Below are positions 31,659 through 33,735 of a DNA stretch of 33,735 nucleotides, piece by piece. Every line of letters begins with the position of its first letter. Position 1 is the first letter of the stretch. The translations under genes and the position numbers were made by a program. The DNA is from Rhizonema sp. PD37 (GTDB lineage Bacteria > Cyanobacteriota > Cyanobacteriia > Cyanobacteriales > Nostocaceae). Where the stretch lies: positions 1 to 33,735 of the forward strand of contig JAQYWO010000062.1 of the NCBI GenBank assembly GCA_029379215.1, written 5' to 3'. The notes beneath the pieces were generated by a model, which was not told the DNA's origin, ran no database searches, and saw only the letters and a program-made list of their open reading frames with translations.

Positions 31659-33611
31659 TCAAGACTCACGCCCTGAAGCCCATTTATCTCGCCATTTCAC
31701 AGTACCTTCATTGGCGATCACCCAACGACGTGCAACCAAATTTTCTCGTAACGGCGATTTACCTTCGCGCCACATGGCATATTTGTAAGAAATCAGCTTG
31801 CCAACACTTTCATTAAAGGGAATTTCCCCGAACCAGGTACTGGTATTGATATATTCCAGTGGAAAAGCTTTAGCAATATCCCAGTTACCTAACTCTGGAC
31901 AATCTCCCATAACGACAACGATTTCACCGGGCTTTGTCTCAACGCTATTAAGTTGCACCCGTACAATCGTTTGTCCTTTAACCCGTTCACCAACATGGCT
32001 GAGAACGATCGCATCCCTTGCCTCTAATTGTAAGTTTTGCATTTTTCCATCTTGTACCTCAAACTTGCGTCGTGTTAAAATACAAGTGTGTTCCCCGTTA
32101 GGTAACTCTGTCTCAACCGTATCAAGTGTGACAGATTCACCTCGATTTATCGCCACGAAACAGCATGATTCCCGATAACGCCTGACATAGCAATAGATGT
32201 CGGGAGTGAGGTACTTTTGCCACTGACTCCCCATTGATATAGATGGATTCAGTCGTCGCAAACCTGAGAGTAATCGGATATCCCGATAAAGAGGCGCGTG
32301 AGTATCCCATTTTTCCATCATTGGACGGTTATAGGGATCGTTGTTACCGTAGGGATTGTTATCCCAATTGGTATCGTTGTGCAAATACTGCTCAGTGCCG
32401 TAAAAAATACAGGGAATACCACGAGATGTCATAATAACGACAATCGCCAAACGCAACAGTTCTGGATTAGAGTTCAACGTTTGGAACCGATGCATATCAT
32501 GATTATCAACAAACGTGATCAGCTCAGTTGCCCCGTAGTAGCGATGATCCAGGTTTAGGACATCCTGAACCAAATGAAATCCCTCCGGTGCGTATTGCCC
32601 TAACGCTAACCGAATCGCAGTTGCAAACCCAAAGTCGAGAATTGTCATGCCAGATTCATTGGCAAATTCAACCGAAAGATCTTCTTGCGGATTGCTGTAA
32701 ATCCACTCTCCCATGATGAAAACGTCAGGTTTATGCTTGATAATGTCAGCGTTGAATTCTTGCCAAAACCAAATAGGCATATGCTTAACAGTATCAACTC
32801 TCAACGCATCAACCCCTCGATCTAGCCATTGCTTGATAGCAGATTTAATATACTCTCGGTATTCAGGATTGTTTTCGTTGAAAGTAGCTAAACCAGACAA
32901 TTCACAATTTTGGACCTGCCACTCATCTTCCCAATTTGTAACTTGCCCATAGTGGTGATACCAGTCATTGACATCATTGTTGAAATCAGCAATTTTTACT
33001 CCGTCGTCGTACAATTCACCCTTTTTGCCGCTAAAATCTGGGTTGCTGTGATTGCAGACAATATCTAGCACCAATTTCATCTGCCGTTTGTGCAATTCAT
33101 CAATCAACCTATCAAAGGTTGTATTCCTGGTATCTTGAGTTTTGTTGAGAGAAGATTCTTCGTCTTTGCCAATCAGCCGAGGATTAATTCTTTTAAAATC
33201 CTTTGTCCAGTAACCATGAATTGCCGCTTGTGAAACAAATAATGCCTCAACTTGCTCAAACAAGGGATTCAGCCAAACTGCTGTCACTCCCATGTTTTTT
33301 AAGTAGTCGAGTTTATCAATAACTCCCTGCAGATCCCCACCCCAATATCTTCCCCAATCCTTTTGTTCCGGATCGTAAAGTTCTGAATTCGGACCTTCAT
33401 TATTATCTTCTTCACCATCACAGAAACGGTCAACAATAATAAAATAAATAGTTTCTTGACGAAACTCGATATCTCTAGTATATAAAAACTCGAGATTTAG
33501 TTCCGTATCCTCTTGTTTTGACTCTGCTACAACGAGTAATTCAACTTTATTTTGTGGATCAGCAACTTCATATTGACCTGATGAACCTTGAGAAGGAGGA
33601 GTGGATACCAT
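31659..33611 (-). CDS. GH13 alpha-amylase-family enzyme with C-terminal CBM20 starch-binding domain
   Basis: A 650-residue glucan-active enzyme. The N-terminal 45 residues are polar and not a signal peptide. The (beta/alpha)8 barrel begins TIYFIIVDRFCDG. The four GH13 regions are seen: LDIVCNHSNP (I), GVDALRVDTVKH with nucleophile Asp273 (II), FIMGEWIYS with acid/base Glu302 (III) and FVDNHDM with Asp372 (IV). A beta-sandwich domain C follows (about 470-545). Residues about 555-645 are a CBM20: VRVQLNSVETKPGEIVVVMGDCPELGNWDIAKAFPLEY, then WFGEIPFNES and YKYAMWREG. Lack of a signal suggests glycogen or maltodextrin as the intracellular substrate. The weak AAAGACG upstream is the only ribosome-site candidate. 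All catalytic residues are present. Confidence 0.93.
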   Translation of the reverse strand: MVSTPPSQGSSGQYEVADPQNKVELLVVAESKQEDTELNLEFLYTRDIEFRQETIYFIIVDRFCDGEEDNNEGPNSELYDPEQKDWGRYWGGDLQGVIDKLDYLKNMGVTAVWLNPLFEQVEALFVSQAAIHGYWTKDFKRINPRLIGKDEESSLNKTQDTRNTTFDRLIDELHKRQMKLVLDIVCNHSNPDFSGKKGELYDDGVKIADFNNDVNDWYHHYGQVTNWEDEWQVQNCELSGLATFNENNPEYREYIKSAIKQWLDRGVDALRVDTVKHMPIWFWQEFNADIIKHKPDVFIMGEWIYSNPQEDLSVEFANESGMTILDFGFATAIRLALGQYAPEGFHLVQDVLNLDHRYYGATELITFVDNHDMHRFQTLNSNPELLRLAIVVIMTSRGIPCIFYGTEQYLHNDTNWDNNPYGNNDPYNRPMMEKWDTHAPLYRDIRLLSGLRRLNPSISMGSQWQKYLTPDIYCYVRRYRESCCFVAINRGESVTLDTVETELPNGEHTCILTRRKFEVQDGKMQNLQLEARDAIVLSHVGERVKGQTIVRVQLNSVETKPGEIVVVMGDCPELGNWDIAKAFPLEYINTSTWFGEIPFNESVGKLISYKYAMWREGKSPLRENLVARRWVIANEGTVKWRDKWASGRES

Positions 33612-33735
33612 AAAACGTCTTTCTTACTATGTCTTTGGCTCAAAATCTAGAGTAAGCGATGAAGTTTATTTTTATATGAAAAAATCTTTACGGTTTAATA
33701 AATTTCGTTAAGTTAAATGAGTTTTTGTGTAAATG

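Noticed and set aside
31577..31816. Plus-strand ORF of 79 codons
   Set aside because: It overlaps the 3' end of the amylase gene in antisense and lacks family features or a ribosome site.
1..33735. CRISPR arrays, tRNA or rRNA genes, and intact transposases
   Set aside because: No regularly spaced direct repeats, no tRNA T-arm (GGTTCGAATCC-type) with a matching cloverleaf, and no transposase coding region were found by reading; only short non-autonomous elements are present.

Overview
The window looks like chromosomal DNA of a filamentous, probably heterocyst-forming cyanobacterium (Nostocales). The HIP1 palindrome GCGATCGC occurs about 18 times by eye. rnpB is of the cyanobacterial type with a repeat-like insertion. 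There is a carotenoid-binding OCP-N-domain protein, a DUF6335-type protein and several small proteins of cyanobacterial style. Gene density is low, and the long intergenic stretches are full of palindromes and MITE-like elements, as in large Nostocales genomes. I cannot name the species.

Layout. 1-2.6 kb: the end of a polysaccharide-export ABC ATPase (Wzt type) and a family 2 glycosyltransferase, the edge of a surface-polysaccharide locus. 2.6-5.9 kb: a small membrane protein, two tandem methyltransferases on the minus strand (the second Tam-like), and a radical SAM/SPASM-like protein. 5.9-7.1 kb: a decayed zone with two MITE-like elements, one of which splits a remnant of what looks like an AAA/TOPRIM-type ATPase gene. 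7.2-10.8 kb: a solute-binding lipoprotein, rnpB, RNase III, a Gfo/Idh/MocA oxidoreductase and a small membrane protein. 11.0-18.9 kb: a run that reads as a stress or envelope-protection region, with a helical carotenoid protein, a DUF6335-type acidic protein, a DJ-1/PfpI domain fused to a ferritin-like domain, an SRPBCC protein with a membrane-seeking N-terminus, a secreted amphipathic-repeat protein, a methyltransferase with an atypical motif I, a lipoprotein and a helical protein of unknown function. 19.0-21.1 kb: an anchored protein of unknown function, then a hairpin-rich gap of more than 1 kb. 21.1-28.1 kb: a GAF-TPR protein, a small hypothetical protein, a histidine kinase, an OmpR-type regulator with a TTG start, a SulP anion transporter and a tiny membrane protein. 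28.1-30.6 kb: a flavoprotein disulfide reductase and a graveyard of gene fragments, including a frameshifted and internally deleted alpha/beta hydrolase. 30.65-33.6 kb: a SirB1-type protein, convergent with a GH13 amylase that carries a C-terminal CBM20 starch-binding domain.

How the genes may work together. The kinase, regulator and SulP transporter are consecutive and co-oriented, so a two-component system controlling anion (possibly bicarbonate or sulfate) uptake is a reasonable inference. The 11-19 kb set combines singlet-oxygen protection, a deglycase or chaperone-like domain, ferritin-like and lipid-binding-like domains and secreted amphipathic helices. This is the best candidate here for an undescribed functional module, but shared function is inferred only from neighbourhood. 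No CRISPR array, tRNA, rRNA gene or intact transposase was seen.
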